Assembly (NCBI GenBank): GCA_023394615.1
Contig: JAEXAI010000021.1
Coordinates: 1 to 64,000 of the forward strand
Direction: 5' to 3'
Length of the DNA stretch: 64,000 bases
From: Actinomycetes bacterium
GTDB taxonomy: Bacteria; Actinomycetota; Coriobacteriia; Coriobacteriales; Eggerthellaceae
Shown here: positions 32,014 through 40,656 of the stretch, piece after piece
Layout of the letters: each line of letters starts with the position of its first letter
How positions within the stretch are numbered: position 1 is the first letter of the stretch
Notes under the pieces: generated by a model
What the model saw: only the letters and a program-made list of their open reading frames with translations
Databases searched by the model: none
What the model was told of the DNA's origin: nothing
Translations under genes and position numbers: made by a program

Positions 32014-33036
32014 TTAGCAGATACGAGGAAGCTGCTCGCCTACCAGCATATCCAAAACCCTCATGCCGCCAAATGATGTTCGCATGCTCACGCGAGTCGG
32101 TCGTCCTTCTTGAGGGGCAGCCACCTCACCTATCACAGCTGCATCTTTTCCGTAAGTATTTCGCCGCATTGCATCCAGAGCAGCTTGCGCCTGCTCGGCG
32201 GGAACCACGCATACCATCTTACCTTCGTTGGCCACCTGCAATACGTCGTATCCTAACATCTCGCAAGCACCACGCACAGCATCTTTCACCGGAACGGCAT
32301 CTTCTTCTATCACCATATCAACGCCAGATTGCTCAGCCAGCTCATTGAGCGTCGAGGCCAAACCGCCGCGCGTTGGATCACGGAAGCAACGTACTTGCGG
32401 GGCGGCATCAATCACTTCGCCAATCATGTGATTGAGCGGCGCACCGTCACTTTTAAGGTCCGTTTGAAAGCTTAGCTCTTCGCGGCAACTCATGATAGTG
32501 ATGCCGTGATCGCCCATGGTCCCCGATACGATGATCTTGTCCCCAGGTTGGCATAGCTCGCCACCGAGATGACGGCCAGCCGGAATGAACCCAATGCCGC
32601 TGGTGTTGATGTAAATACCGTCGCCGTGACCGCGATTAACTACTTTCGTGTCACCCGTTACTAGATGTACGCCCGCTTCGTCAGCAGCAGCGGCCATGGA
32701 AGCGCAGATTCTTTTCAGGTTCTCTATCGGGTATCCTTCTTCTAGGACGAACCCGCAGCTCAAATACTTCGGCACAGCACCGCTTGTGGCCACGTCATTC
32801 ACCGTTCCGCAAATCGCCAAGTGTCCGATGTCTCCACCCGGGAAGAAATGAGGTGTCACCACAAAACTATCCGTTGAATAGGCCAAGCGCTCACCGTCTT
32901 GGGGCAAAGGCAGGTCAGCGGCATCGTTTCCCTGCTTCAGTTCGTTTTTCGCATATGCTTCGAAAAATACCTCTTCAATTATGCGGCGCATCATTATGCC
33001 ACCGCTGCCATGCCCTAGTAAAACCGTCTCATCCAT
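32014..33036 (-). CDS. hypE: hydrogenase maturation protein HypE
   Basis: A 340-residue HypE of normal length. With HypF it makes the cyanide ligands of [NiFe]-hydrogenase by dehydrating a carbamoyl group on its C-terminal cysteine. The essential C-terminus is intact: the protein ends PRIC. The PurM/ThiL-like ATP-binding fold shows LGHGSGGIMMRRII, the STDSFVV metal/ATP strand, CGTVNDVATSGA, LVTGDTKVV and FRDPTRGGLASTLNELA. The gene follows nikR with a 12-base gap, so nickel sensing and hydrogenase maturation share a transcript. The other hyp genes and the hydrogenase are outside the window. Confidence 0.96.
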   Translation of the reverse strand: MDETVLLGHGSGGIMMRRIIEEVFFEAYAKNELKQGNDAADLPLPQDGERLAYSTDSFVVTPHFFPGGDIGHLAICGTVNDVATSGAVPKYLSCGFVLEEGYPIENLKRICASMAAAADEAGVHLVTGDTKVVNRGHGDGIYINTSGIGFIPAGRHLGGELCQPGDKIIVSGTMGDHGITIMSCREELSFQTDLKSDGAPLNHMIGEVIDAAPQVRCFRDPTRGGLASTLNELAEQSGVDMVIEEDAVPVKDAVRGACEMLGYDVLQVANEGKMVCVVPAEQAQAALDAMRRNTYGKDAAVIGEVAAPQEGRPTRVSMRTSFGGMRVLDMLVGEQLPRIC

Positions 33037-33048
33037 CGGTTTGTCTCC

Positions 33049-33471
33049 TTAAATATTCTTTCCCGTGGTGGTCATAACCAATCGACCATTCTTTACTCCT
33101 TTTGTGCCCAAAATCAGATTGCTCACGTCTTGGATCATCCCGGTTTCACCCTTCATGATGATGACCTCAAGGCAGTTGTGGGCATCCATGTGTACGTGAA
33201 TCGATGAAATTATCATTTCATAATAATCATGTTGAATGGTGTCGAGTTTTTCCTGCAGGTCGCTCGCATGATGGTTGAAAACAATGGTCAGCGTTCCCAC
33301 CACTTCTTTACCCGGCGTGGCGCATTCTTCTTCCACTAAAGCGTCGCGTACTAAATCGCGCACGACCTCGCTGCGATTTTTCGCCAGTCCGCGTCGCGCA
33401 ACCAGCTGATCAAATTGAACTAGAAGATCTTCGGGCATAGCCACGGAAAACCTCATCAGATCATTGGACAT
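33049..33471 (-). CDS. nikR: nickel-responsive regulator NikR
   Basis: A 140-residue ribbon-helix-helix regulator. The N-terminal DNA-binding part is MRFSVAMPEDLLVQFDQLV...NRSEVVRDLVRDAL. The C-terminal ACT-like domain holds the nickel ligands in FNHHASDL and SIHVHMDAHNCLEVIIMKG, the H-x-H-x5-C pattern of E. coli NikR. With Ni(II) it represses nickel uptake genes; here it may control its own operon with hypE. No clear NikR operator (GTATGA-N16-TCATAC) is seen upstream. AGGAGG lies upstream of the start at 33471. Confidence 0.95.
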   Translation of the reverse strand: MSNDLMRFSVAMPEDLLVQFDQLVARRGLAKNRSEVVRDLVRDALVEEECATPGKEVVGTLTIVFNHHASDLQEKLDTIQHDYYEMIISSIHVHMDAHNCLEVIIMKGETGMIQDVSNLILGTKGVKNGRLVMTTTGKNI

Positions 33472-33524
33472 TCTCTGTCCTCCTTTTTCGCCCGAACGAG
33501 CAATTCTACCTACTGTCGATGGAA

Positions 33525-33560
33525 AGGGGAATCTCCCTTTTACAATCGGAAGATTCCCCT
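33525..33560. terminator. stem-loop upstream of nikR
   Basis: AGGGGAATCT (33525-33534) pairs perfectly with AGATTCCCCT (33551-33560) around a 16-base loop. It lies downstream of the 84-residue gene on the minus strand and before nikR. It could be a terminator or a leader structure; the U-run is weak. Confidence 0.4.
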
Positions 33561-33599
33561 CGTGCGTTTCCGAAACGACGGCGACAGTATCGGCTACGC

Positions 33600-33854
33600 T
33601 TACACTAAATTGACAGTTACGCCTGAGCCACTTTCTGCGTCTTTATCAACGGCGTCTTGAGCATCGGAGAGCAATGCACGGATGTCGTCGAGCGCATGCT
33701 GCACTTCCTGAAGAGCCTCGGCCGTTTTTTCATAGTTCGCATCGTCGGCTGTGTGATAGAGCTTGTGAGTCCAACGACGATTGAGGGCGATTTGGTCATC
33801 CATTTGCTCAAGCATCATTTTGAATTGTCCGGTATTCACTCCATTAGTGCACAT
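33600..33854 (-). CDS. small helical protein of unknown function
   Basis: An 84-residue protein that I do not recognise. It begins MCTNGVNTGQFKMMLEQMDDQIALNRRW and continues as a predicted helical hairpin (YEKTAEALQEVQHALDDIRALLSDAQDAV), ending in a loose GSGVTVNLV. There is no signal peptide or membrane segment. GAAAGGAAT stands about 8 bases before the ATG at 33854. It lies upstream of nikR on the same strand but is separated by a stem-loop. Composition and codon pattern look like those of its neighbours. Confidence 0.6.
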   Translation of the reverse strand: MCTNGVNTGQFKMMLEQMDDQIALNRRWTHKLYHTADDANYEKTAEALQEVQHALDDIRALLSDAQDAVDKDAESGSGVTVNLV

Positions 33855-34096
33855 AACATATTCCTTTCGCGTCGTTTAGCTATCGAACGCTGCTTGTTAG
33901 TGGTATTCGAGTTTGCTATCGGTGTTTGCGAACACTATAGCGCTAACGGGGCGCTCAGTGTGTGAAAAATTAGCGTATTAGTGTTTTCATCTGCGAGCGG
34001 CGGGCTCTACATCTGCTCATGCGTGGTGATGCTCGCGTTTTGCAATGCTTCTCGAGTCGAAACCCGTGTTTTGCAAAAAAAGTGCAGTATTAGGCA

Positions 34097-34112
34097 AATA
34101 AGTTAACTTATT
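34097..34112. promoter_or_regulatory. 16-bp perfect palindrome, candidate operator
   Basis: AATAAGTTAACTTATT reads the same on both strands. It lies about 245 bases upstream of the small helical gene and about 435 bases beyond the typA stop. The symmetry would suit a dimeric repressor, but no regulator or promoter can be tied to it. Confidence 0.3.
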
Positions 34113-34320
34113 GTATGTATTTGTCTTCATTTATGATGGTTGTCATTGAAGTGAAAAAGGCATGCCTACATAATCGCAGTTCAGAGCTGTGTTCTAAAAA
34201 CTGTTATCTCCGACCTTGCTTAACGAAAACCAAGTATTGAACTTTTTCGCCAAAACTCAGGTTTCGACTCGATAAATTGCAAGAAGTTGAACTTTTTTTA
34301 CACCCGAGCGATCCTAGCGG

Positions 34321-34400
34321 CCCTGCGCCTGCACCTTTGTCTGCACCTGCGCCTACGTTTGCGCCTGCGCCTGCACCTGCGCCCGCATCTGCGTCTGCAC
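34321..34400. repeat. hexanucleotide repeat (GCGCCT/GCACCT)
   Basis: About thirteen degenerate 6-base units, mostly CCTGCG, CCTGCA and variants, run for 80 bases in the gap below typA. The longer frames over it are repeat artefacts without start signals. Confidence 0.75.
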
Positions 34401-34415
34401 AATTTCACAATAGAA

Positions 34416-34447
34416 AAGCCCGCCCATTAATGATAATAGGCGGGCTT
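34416..34447 (-). terminator. typA terminator
   Basis: AAGCCCGCC (34416-34424) and GGCGGGCTT (34439-34447) form a perfect 9-bp stem. On the minus strand the stem is followed by TTCTA after GGGCTT. It lies about 100 bases beyond the typA stop codon. Confidence 0.75.
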
Positions 34448-34545
34448 CATACTTGCTCGGAACGGACAACGCTCTTATTTATTCGATACTAGAACGCTCG
34501 ACCATCTTGAAATAATGAGTGCTCAAATTCGACCTGACAATCGCT

Positions 34546-36357
34546 CTATTTCTTGTTGGCCTTCTTACGAGCGATAGTGGACAGTATGCGCTTGCGCAGA
34601 CGGATGTTTTTCGGCGTCACTTCCACCAGCTCATCATCCTCAATGTATTCCAGTGCCTCTTCAAGCGTGAAGGTGGTAGGCGGTGTCAGCTGGATGGCCT
34701 TGTCGGCGCCACTTGAACGTTGGTTGCCCAGCGATTTGGTCTTCGATACATTCACAACCATGTCGCCTTCTTTTGCAGACTCTCCCACAATCATGCCTTC
34801 ATAGCAGTCCTCGCCCGGACCCACGAACAGCGTGCCGCGTTCCTGCAGTGTGTCTAAAGCATAAGCGACACTCTTTTCGGTGGACATGCAAATCATTGAA
34901 CCATTTTTGCGCCTGCTGAAGTCGCCGCGATATGGTCCGTATTCGCTGAAGCGATGAAACATCGTAGCCTCGCCGCGGGTGGCGTTCAAAAGTTTCGTGC
35001 GCAGGCCCATGGTGCCGCGGCTGGGAATCTTGAATACCAAGTGGGTTTGGTCTCCCTTTGAATACATATCGGTCATCTCGCCACCGGATGCGCCGAACAC
35101 TTCTATAGCCTTACCAGCATACTCGCCGGGTACTTCCACGGTGGCTTCTTCGATAGGTTCCATTTTTTTGCCGTTGTCATCAGTCTTGATGATTACGCGC
35201 GGGCGACCTACCTGGAATTCGAAGCCTTCGCGACGCATGGTTTCCATCAGTACGGAAATCTGCAGAACGCCACGTCCAGCTACTTCGACACCATCGTGTC
35301 CAGGAAGCTCTTCAATGCGCATTGCAACATTGCTTTCAGCTTCTTTCATCAAACGCTCATTCAACTGGCGAGCTCCTACGATGTCGCCTTCGTTGCCGAC
35401 CAAGGGACTATCCGACGCTTGGAACACAACAGCCATCGTGGGTTCGTCAATTTTGATGGGGTCGAGTTGCACCGGGTGCTCACGGCTGGTAACCATGTCG
35501 CCGATATCGGCATCTTCCACGCCTACCACAGCGATGATGTCGCCAGCGTTCACTTCTTCTTTTTCGACTTTACCCAGCTCTTCAAATGTGAACAACTGCT
35601 TGATGTTGGTGTTATAACGCGTGCCGTCGCGCTTTATTACCAGCACCTGCTCGCCCTTGTGCATCGATCCACTGAACAAACGGCCCACACCGATACGACC
35701 CACAAAACTAGAATGGTCAACAGAGCAGATTTGCAGGGCAACCGGTCCGCTCGGCTCGCAATCCGGAGCTGGAATCTCTTTCAAAATGGTATCCAACAGT
35801 GGCAGCATGTTGTTATTGTCATCTTCAGGCTCATAGCGCGCATAACCGTTCACAGCACTGGCGTAAATCACGGGAAAATCCAGCTGTTCATCGGTTGCGT
35901 CCAACTCAACCATCAAATCGAAAACTTCATCCAATACTTCTTCGGGTCGAGATCCGGGACGATCGATCTTGTTGATGACCACTACGATGCGCAGTCCCAG
36001 ATCCAGTGCATGACGAAGTACGAAACGCGTCTGAGGCATCGGCCCTTCGAATGCATCCACAATCAGCAGCGCGCCGTCTGCCATGTTCAGCACGCGCTCG
36101 ACCTCGCCGCCGAAATCGGCATGGCCTGGCGTGTCGATAACGTTGATCTTCACATCTTTATAGGTGATGGAGATGTTCTTTGACAAAATAGTGATGCCGC
36201 GCTCACGTTCCTGGTCGTTACTATCCAGTACGCGCTCTTCCACTTTTTGATTCTCACGAAAAACGCCGCTGGTATACAGCAATCGATCGACCAAAGTCGT
36301 TTTGCCATGATCGACGTGTGCGATGATGGCGACGTTTCTGAGTTGTTCTTGTTTCAT
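34546..36357 (-). CDS. typA: ribosome-associated GTPase TypA/BipA
   Basis: A 603-residue translational GTPase of the EF-G-like family, needed for ribosome assembly and growth under stress. G-domain motifs are AHVDHGKTTLVDRLLY (G1), NVIDTPGHADFGGEVERVL (G3) and VINKIDRPGSR (G4). Domains II, III and V and the BipA-specific C-terminal domain follow, ending with the basic RKRILSTIARKKANKK. Length is normal. The ATG overlaps the stop of the upstream membrane J-protein gene (ATGA), so translation is coupled. Confidence 0.97.
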   Translation of the reverse strand: MKQEQLRNVAIIAHVDHGKTTLVDRLLYTSGVFRENQKVEERVLDSNDQERERGITILSKNISITYKDVKINVIDTPGHADFGGEVERVLNMADGALLIVDAFEGPMPQTRFVLRHALDLGLRIVVVINKIDRPGSRPEEVLDEVFDLMVELDATDEQLDFPVIYASAVNGYARYEPEDDNNNMLPLLDTILKEIPAPDCEPSGPVALQICSVDHSSFVGRIGVGRLFSGSMHKGEQVLVIKRDGTRYNTNIKQLFTFEELGKVEKEEVNAGDIIAVVGVEDADIGDMVTSREHPVQLDPIKIDEPTMAVVFQASDSPLVGNEGDIVGARQLNERLMKEAESNVAMRIEELPGHDGVEVAGRGVLQISVLMETMRREGFEFQVGRPRVIIKTDDNGKKMEPIEEATVEVPGEYAGKAIEVFGASGGEMTDMYSKGDQTHLVFKIPSRGTMGLRTKLLNATRGEATMFHRFSEYGPYRGDFSRRKNGSMICMSTEKSVAYALDTLQERGTLFVGPGEDCYEGMIVGESAKEGDMVVNVSKTKSLGNQRSSGADKAIQLTPPTTFTLEEALEYIEDDELVEVTPKNIRLRKRILSTIARKKANKK

Positions 36358-36902
36358 GCTTCTTCCAAATCTTCGAGTTCCTTCAATAAAGCCCTTTTTT
36401 CTTTATTCAACGCATCAAGGTGCTCATCTAAGCTCCTAATGTTTCCTGTTGAGGAAATCAAATCGACGATTCCCCAAATAGCGCACGCAGATGCAATGGC
36501 GGCAACAGCTGCTATTCTTCGAAGGAAGAACGCCACCAATATGCCACCGGCAAGCAACATGATGCCATTTCGCCGCTGATCGTAAAACGCACTGCGCTCT
36601 TCCACCAACTGTACACGAGCGGCCGCAATGCCCGCGAGTCGCGCTTCCAACATACGAGCGCGCGAGGATTGGCTGCCCGTATATGCGGAATTCGACGGGC
36701 TGCTCGATTTCCCGCTCAACAAGAAATTGTAAGCTTCTTGCAGATTCTTGAATTGCTCGGTTGCGCGCTCCTGCAGCTTTTTGTTGTTTCCAAAATGATC
36801 CGGATGCAAAATCTGGGCTGTTTCCTTGTATGCAACTTTTATATCTTCGTCGGTCGCATCTTCGTCAAGCCCTAATATGCGCAGTGCTTCGCCTCTGTTC
36901 AA
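36354..36902 (-). CDS. membrane-associated J-domain protein
   Basis: A 182-residue class C J-protein. Residues 3-65 are the J-domain with the HPD tripeptide in ILHPDHFGN, so it should stimulate an Hsp70. A Ser-rich linker, a basic helix (RARMLEARLAGIAAARVQLVEERSAFYDQRR), two hydrophobic helices (about 115-150) and a C-terminal coiled coil (SLDEHLDALNKEKRALLKELEDLEEA) follow. The specific client is unknown. It overlaps typA by four bases. That coupling may place a chaperone function beside ribosome assembly, but this is inference. Confidence 0.85.
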   Translation of the reverse strand: MNRGEALRILGLDEDATDEDIKVAYKETAQILHPDHFGNNKKLQERATEQFKNLQEAYNFLLSGKSSSPSNSAYTGSQSSRARMLEARLAGIAAARVQLVEERSAFYDQRRNGIMLLAGGILVAFFLRRIAAVAAIASACAIWGIVDLISSTGNIRSLDEHLDALNKEKRALLKELEDLEEA

Positions 36903-36975
36903 TTCGCGCTCCTCGCTCTGCTTATCACCGCATCACCGCAGCGCGCAAAACGCGCTTTGAACCGCTTGCTAAAAT

Positions 36976-37003
36976 AAAAAAGCGAACCAGAATGGTTCGC
37001 TTG
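36976..37003 (-). terminator. terminator after tRNA-Ala
   Basis: AAGCGAACC and GGTTCGCTT form a perfect 9-bp stem with a 5-base loop. On the minus strand it is followed by a run of T's (TTTTTTATTTT), a strong intrinsic terminator just beyond the tRNA 3' end. Confidence 0.85.
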
Positions 37004-37012
37004 GAATTATCA

Positions 37013-37088
37013 TGGTGGAGCATAGGGGGATCGAACCCCTGACCTCAGGCTTGCAAAGCCCGCGCTCTCCCAGCTGAGCTAATGCCCC
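37013..37088 (-). tRNA. tRNA-Ala(UGC)
   Basis: The minus strand reads GGGGCATTAGCTCAGCTGGG at the 5' end. The anticodon loop is CTTTGCAAG with anticodon TGC, the T-arm contains GGTTCGATCC, and the encoded CCA ends at 37013. The 76-base cloverleaf is complete. It lies with tRNA-Ile downstream of gyrA outside an rRNA operon, as in mycobacteria. Confidence 0.97.
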
Positions 37089-37154
37089 ACATGTTTCCGC
37101 CCGAACACTTCGGGCTTTAGGGACGCAATCCCTACGCGCTTTTTCGGCTCTTAA

Positions 37155-37198
37155 ATAAACGCTCCACCGGCAAACTCGGCTCACGGTGGAGCGTTTAT
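37155..37198 (-). terminator. 15-bp stem-loop after tRNA-Ile
   Basis: ATAAACGCTCCACCG (37155-37169) pairs perfectly with CGGTGGAGCGTTTAT (37184-37198) around 14 bases. It lies between the two tRNA genes, 9 bases beyond the tRNA-Ile 3' end, and probably terminates or processes that transcript. tRNA-Ala may therefore need its own promoter. Confidence 0.65.
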
Positions 37199-37206
37199 CA
37201 TCAAGA

Positions 37207-37283
<77 letters not shown>

Positions 37284-37422
37284 GAAAAAAACGCGCTTCG
37301 TTACTTTACAACCATAAAGCCCATTCCACAAGCAATTTCTGCTACTATTATAGAAATTCACGAATCCACCGTTATTTTTTCTTTTTCTCGATGGATTGTA
37401 GGAAAAATTGGAAGGGTTTACC

Positions 37423-37929
37423 ATGATACCTGTGAGTGTGCAGACATTAATCGTTTCTTCAGCACCTAGCCCTTCTATTTTGGTACTGTGTCCTGAAGAA
37501 GAGGCGAGGAATCAGAAGAATTGCCGCATCGTTCCCATCTGGGTGGGAGCTGCCGAAGCTACACAATTAGGAATGGCCCTAGAGAGCAACAAATTCAAGC
37601 GCCCCATGACACACGACCTTTTTATTGATGCCATCACAAATCTCGATGCGACCATTGCCTACGTGGATATAGTCGCTGTAAAGCAACAAACTTTCTACGC
37701 TAAGCTCGTGCTGCGTCAAAACGAACGCGAAATAGAGCTTGATGCTCGCCCGAGCGATGCGATCTCACTTGCGGTGCGCGAGGGCGCTCCCCTCTTCATC
37801 GAAGAAGATGTCCTGCAAAAGGCCTCTTTCCCCTACATTTTCAAAGAGAACAAAAACGACCGGGAAGAGATCAGGCGCTTTCATTCTTTCGTACAGAATC
37901 TCAACCCTGAGGATTTCGACGACGAATAG
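37423..37929 (+). CDS. bifunctional nuclease family protein (DUF151)
   Basis: A 168-residue protein of the DUF151/BFN family, small proteins for which RNase and DNase activity is reported in plants and which are common in actinobacteria and thermophiles. The conserved core reads RIVPIWVGAAEATQLGMALE, MTHDLFIDAI, and DARPSDAISLAVREGAPLFIEEDVL. The start at 37423 is chosen because GAAGGG lies 7 bases upstream. It runs against the direction of the surrounding genes and is convergent with gyrA across a shared terminator. Confidence 0.88.
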   Translation: MIPVSVQTLIVSSAPSPSILVLCPEEEARNQKNCRIVPIWVGAAEATQLGMALESNKFKRPMTHDLFIDAITNLDATIAYVDIVAVKQQTFYAKLVLRQNEREIELDARPSDAISLAVREGAPLFIEEDVLQKASFPYIFKENKNDREEIRRFHSFVQNLNPEDFDDE

Positions 37930-37957
37930 AAAAGGTCGACAATTCTGTCGACCTTTT
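37930..37957. terminator. bidirectional terminator between DUF151 gene and gyrA
   Basis: AAAAGGTCGACA (37930-37941), loop ATTC, and the exact complement TGTCGACCTTTT (37946-37957). A/T tracts on both ends make it work in both directions at this convergent junction. Confidence 0.92.
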
Positions 37958-37994
37958 CTCCGCGCTCTTTTCCTCGATTTTTAAACTAAGCGTT

Positions 37995-40628
37995 CTACTC
38001 GTCTAAATCCAATTTGTTTTGGTCTTCATCCTTCGACTCGACAGAATCATCGTCGGCATCAATATCAACCATATCCTCATTTGCGCTACCGACTCGTTGT
38101 CTGCGCTTGCTACCGCTATCCCCAGCGATACCCACTGCAGTTACTTTGTCGTTGTCTGCAACGTTCATCACACGCACCCCTTGAGTGGACCTACCCAACT
38201 CAGAGATTCCCGAAGCTGCTGTTCTGACAATTACTCCTTCTTCGGAGATAATAATGAGCTGATCGTTCTCGTTGACCACCTTCATGGCCGCCAACTGACC
38301 TTTCTTTTTCGTCATCGTGATAGTGAAGACGCCCTGACCACCCCTGTGGTGACATGGGTATTCGCTTATGGGAGTACGTTTACCGTAACCGTTTTCCGTT
38401 ATCACAAACAGGTCTGTATCCGGCTTAGCAATAGACATACCCAACACGCGTGATTCGACGGAAACCGTCATACCGCGCACGCCCATGGTGTCACGGCCCA
38501 TCGCGCGAGCCTCTTTTTCATTCCACACGATAGCTTTACCAGCACTAGAAACCATGACCACGTTTTCATCTTCGGCCACGCGCTTCACTTCTATCAAAGA
38601 GTCCTTTTCCTTCAGGTTAATCGCAATCAAACCTTCGTTCCTTGTACGATCATACAAGCTCATCGAGGTTTTCTTTATCATGCCTTGCTCTGTCGCGAAC
38701 AGCAGATACTCGTTTTCAGGAAAATCTTTCGTCGCAATAACGGCAGCGATGGTCTCGCCCTTCTTGAGAGGTAACAAGTTCACAATAGCCGTGCCGCGAG
38801 CATGCCTGCTTGCTTCAGGCAATTCATACACTTTCAAACGATAAACCTTGCCAGCGGTACTGAAGAACAGCATGTAGGCATGGGTAGATGCGATGAACAG
38901 ATGCTCAACGAAGTCGTTATCTTTCAGATTCACGCCCTGCATACCCTTGCCGCCGCGTTTCTGCTGGCGATATGTTGTTAAAGGCAGCCGTTTCACATAC
39001 CCGGCTTTCGTGACCGTCACAACCATATCCTCTTCGGCTATCAGGTCTTCAACTTCGATATCTTTCGCAGCAGTAGCTACAATCTTCGTTTTGCGCGGAG
39101 TATTGTACTTCTGCTTTATCTCGAGCATTTCCTCTTTGATAATCTGGCGAACAAGGCTCTCGTCTTGCAACACGCGCTTATAGTAATCGATACGCTCTTC
39201 CAATTCCTTCAGCTCTTCAACCAGCTTGTTATATTCCAAACCGGTCAAACGACGCAAGCGCATTTCCAAAATGGCATTGCTTTGAATCTCGGATAGACCG
39301 AATCGCTCCATCAAACGACTACGTGCTTCGGAATCCACTTTCGAAGAGCGGATAATATGGATAACCTCGTCAATATTATCGAGTGCTATCAGCAGACCAC
39401 GGACGATATGTGCACGATCTTCTGCCTTCTGCAAATCATAACGAGTACGACGAACGATAACATCTTCCTGATGCAGCAGATAATAGTGGAGCATTTCTTT
39501 CAATGACAGCGTACGGGGTACGTTATCCACCAAAGAAAGCATGTTCGCGCCAAAGCTTACCTGCAACTGAGTGTGCTTATACAGTTTATTCAACACTACT
39601 TGAGGAATGGCATTCTGCTTCAATTCGATGATAATATCGATGCCGTGGCGGTCAGCGCCATCATGCACATTTGATATTTCAGGCAGCTTCTTATCGCGGA
39701 TAAGTTCGCCCATTTTTTCCAGCAATCGAGAACGATTCACTGCATAGGGTATTTCCTTCACGATGATGAGATAGCGGCCGTTCTTCTTTTCCTCAATCTC
39801 ACATTTTGCGCGAATCGTCATAGAACCGCGGCCGGTTTCGTAAGCATCTACGATACCTTTGCGACCCATGATCATGCCACCGGTAGGAAAATCAGGACCG
39901 GGTAGTACTGTCATCAATTCTTCTGTGGTTACGTCCGGATTATCCAGCACCATACAGGCAGCATCAATGGTCTCGCCCAAATTGTGGGGAGGGATATTCG
40001 TAGCCATACCCACAGCAATACCTTGGCTACCATTTACCAGCAAATTTGGAAAACGCGCCGGCAGTACCTGAGGCTCTTTCAAACTTTCATCGTAATTAGG
40101 TTGCCAATCAACCGTTTCCTTATCAAGATCGCGCAGCATTTCCATGGCAGGTTTTGCGAGACGAGATTCGGTATAACGCATTGCTGCTGCAGAGTCGCCG
40201 TCAATGGATCCGAAGTTGCCGTGACCATCTACCAAGGGCACGCGCAAAGAAAAAGGTTGAGCCAAACGTACCATGGTATCGTAAACCGCAACGTCTCCGT
40301 GTGGATGATACTTACCGATCACGTCACCGACCGTACGCGCTGATTTCGCATGTGGTCTGTTTGGTGTGATGCCGCTTTCGTTCATCGCATAGAGAATGCG
40401 CCTATGTACGGGTTTTAAACCATCGCGCACATCGGGCAGTGCACGAGAGACGATAACGCTCATGGAATAATCCAAGAACGATGTCTTCATCTGACTGCCT
40501 AAATCAGCAGGTCGAATACTTGCCGCGACGCCTTCTTCTTCCAACTCTTCTATAGTCGGCAATTCCTCGTTTGAGGAAATGTCTTCAGCGCCACTATCAT
40601 TATCATTATTGTTTGTATCGTCAGACAC
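37995..40628 (-). CDS. gyrA: DNA gyrase subunit A
   Basis: An 877-residue GyrA of normal length. It cuts and rejoins DNA in the A2B2 gyrase that introduces negative supercoils. An acidic tail of about 40 residues precedes the core. The active tyrosine is Y154 in AAAMRYTES, and the C-terminal beta-pinwheel contains the GyrA box QKRGGKG. The quinolone-determining segment reads HPHGDVAVYDT: Val113 occupies the E. coli Ser83 position and Asp117 the Asp87 position. The C-terminus is very acidic. It starts 28 bases after gyrB and probably shares its transcript. Confidence 0.98.
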   Translation of the reverse strand: MSDDTNNNDNDSGAEDISSNEELPTIEELEEEGVAASIRPADLGSQMKTSFLDYSMSVIVSRALPDVRDGLKPVHRRILYAMNESGITPNRPHAKSARTVGDVIGKYHPHGDVAVYDTMVRLAQPFSLRVPLVDGHGNFGSIDGDSAAAMRYTESRLAKPAMEMLRDLDKETVDWQPNYDESLKEPQVLPARFPNLLVNGSQGIAVGMATNIPPHNLGETIDAACMVLDNPDVTTEELMTVLPGPDFPTGGMIMGRKGIVDAYETGRGSMTIRAKCEIEEKKNGRYLIIVKEIPYAVNRSRLLEKMGELIRDKKLPEISNVHDGADRHGIDIIIELKQNAIPQVVLNKLYKHTQLQVSFGANMLSLVDNVPRTLSLKEMLHYYLLHQEDVIVRRTRYDLQKAEDRAHIVRGLLIALDNIDEVIHIIRSSKVDSEARSRLMERFGLSEIQSNAILEMRLRRLTGLEYNKLVEELKELEERIDYYKRVLQDESLVRQIIKEEMLEIKQKYNTPRKTKIVATAAKDIEVEDLIAEEDMVVTVTKAGYVKRLPLTTYRQQKRGGKGMQGVNLKDNDFVEHLFIASTHAYMLFFSTAGKVYRLKVYELPEASRHARGTAIVNLLPLKKGETIAAVIATKDFPENEYLLFATEQGMIKKTSMSLYDRTRNEGLIAINLKEKDSLIEVKRVAEDENVVMVSSAGKAIVWNEKEARAMGRDTMGVRGMTVSVESRVLGMSIAKPDTDLFVITENGYGKRTPISEYPCHHRGGQGVFTITMTKKKGQLAAMKVVNENDQLIIISEEGVIVRTAASGISELGRSTQGVRVMNVADNDKVTAVGIAGDSGSKRRQRVGSANEDMVDIDADDDSVESKDEDQNKLDLDE

Positions 40629-40656
40629 CTGTTAACTCCTTCGCGATACCGTTGTC

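Larger units (their letters stand above)
33855..34545. other. long intergenic region
   Basis: About 690 bases without a gene. Contents: a 16-base perfect palindrome AATAAGTTAACTTATT at 34097-34112 in AT-rich DNA, a block of degenerate 6-base repeats (34321-34400), and the typA terminator (34416-34447). The AT-rich part between 33960 and 34300 may hold the promoter of the small helical gene. No RNA gene could be recognised. Confidence 0.5.
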
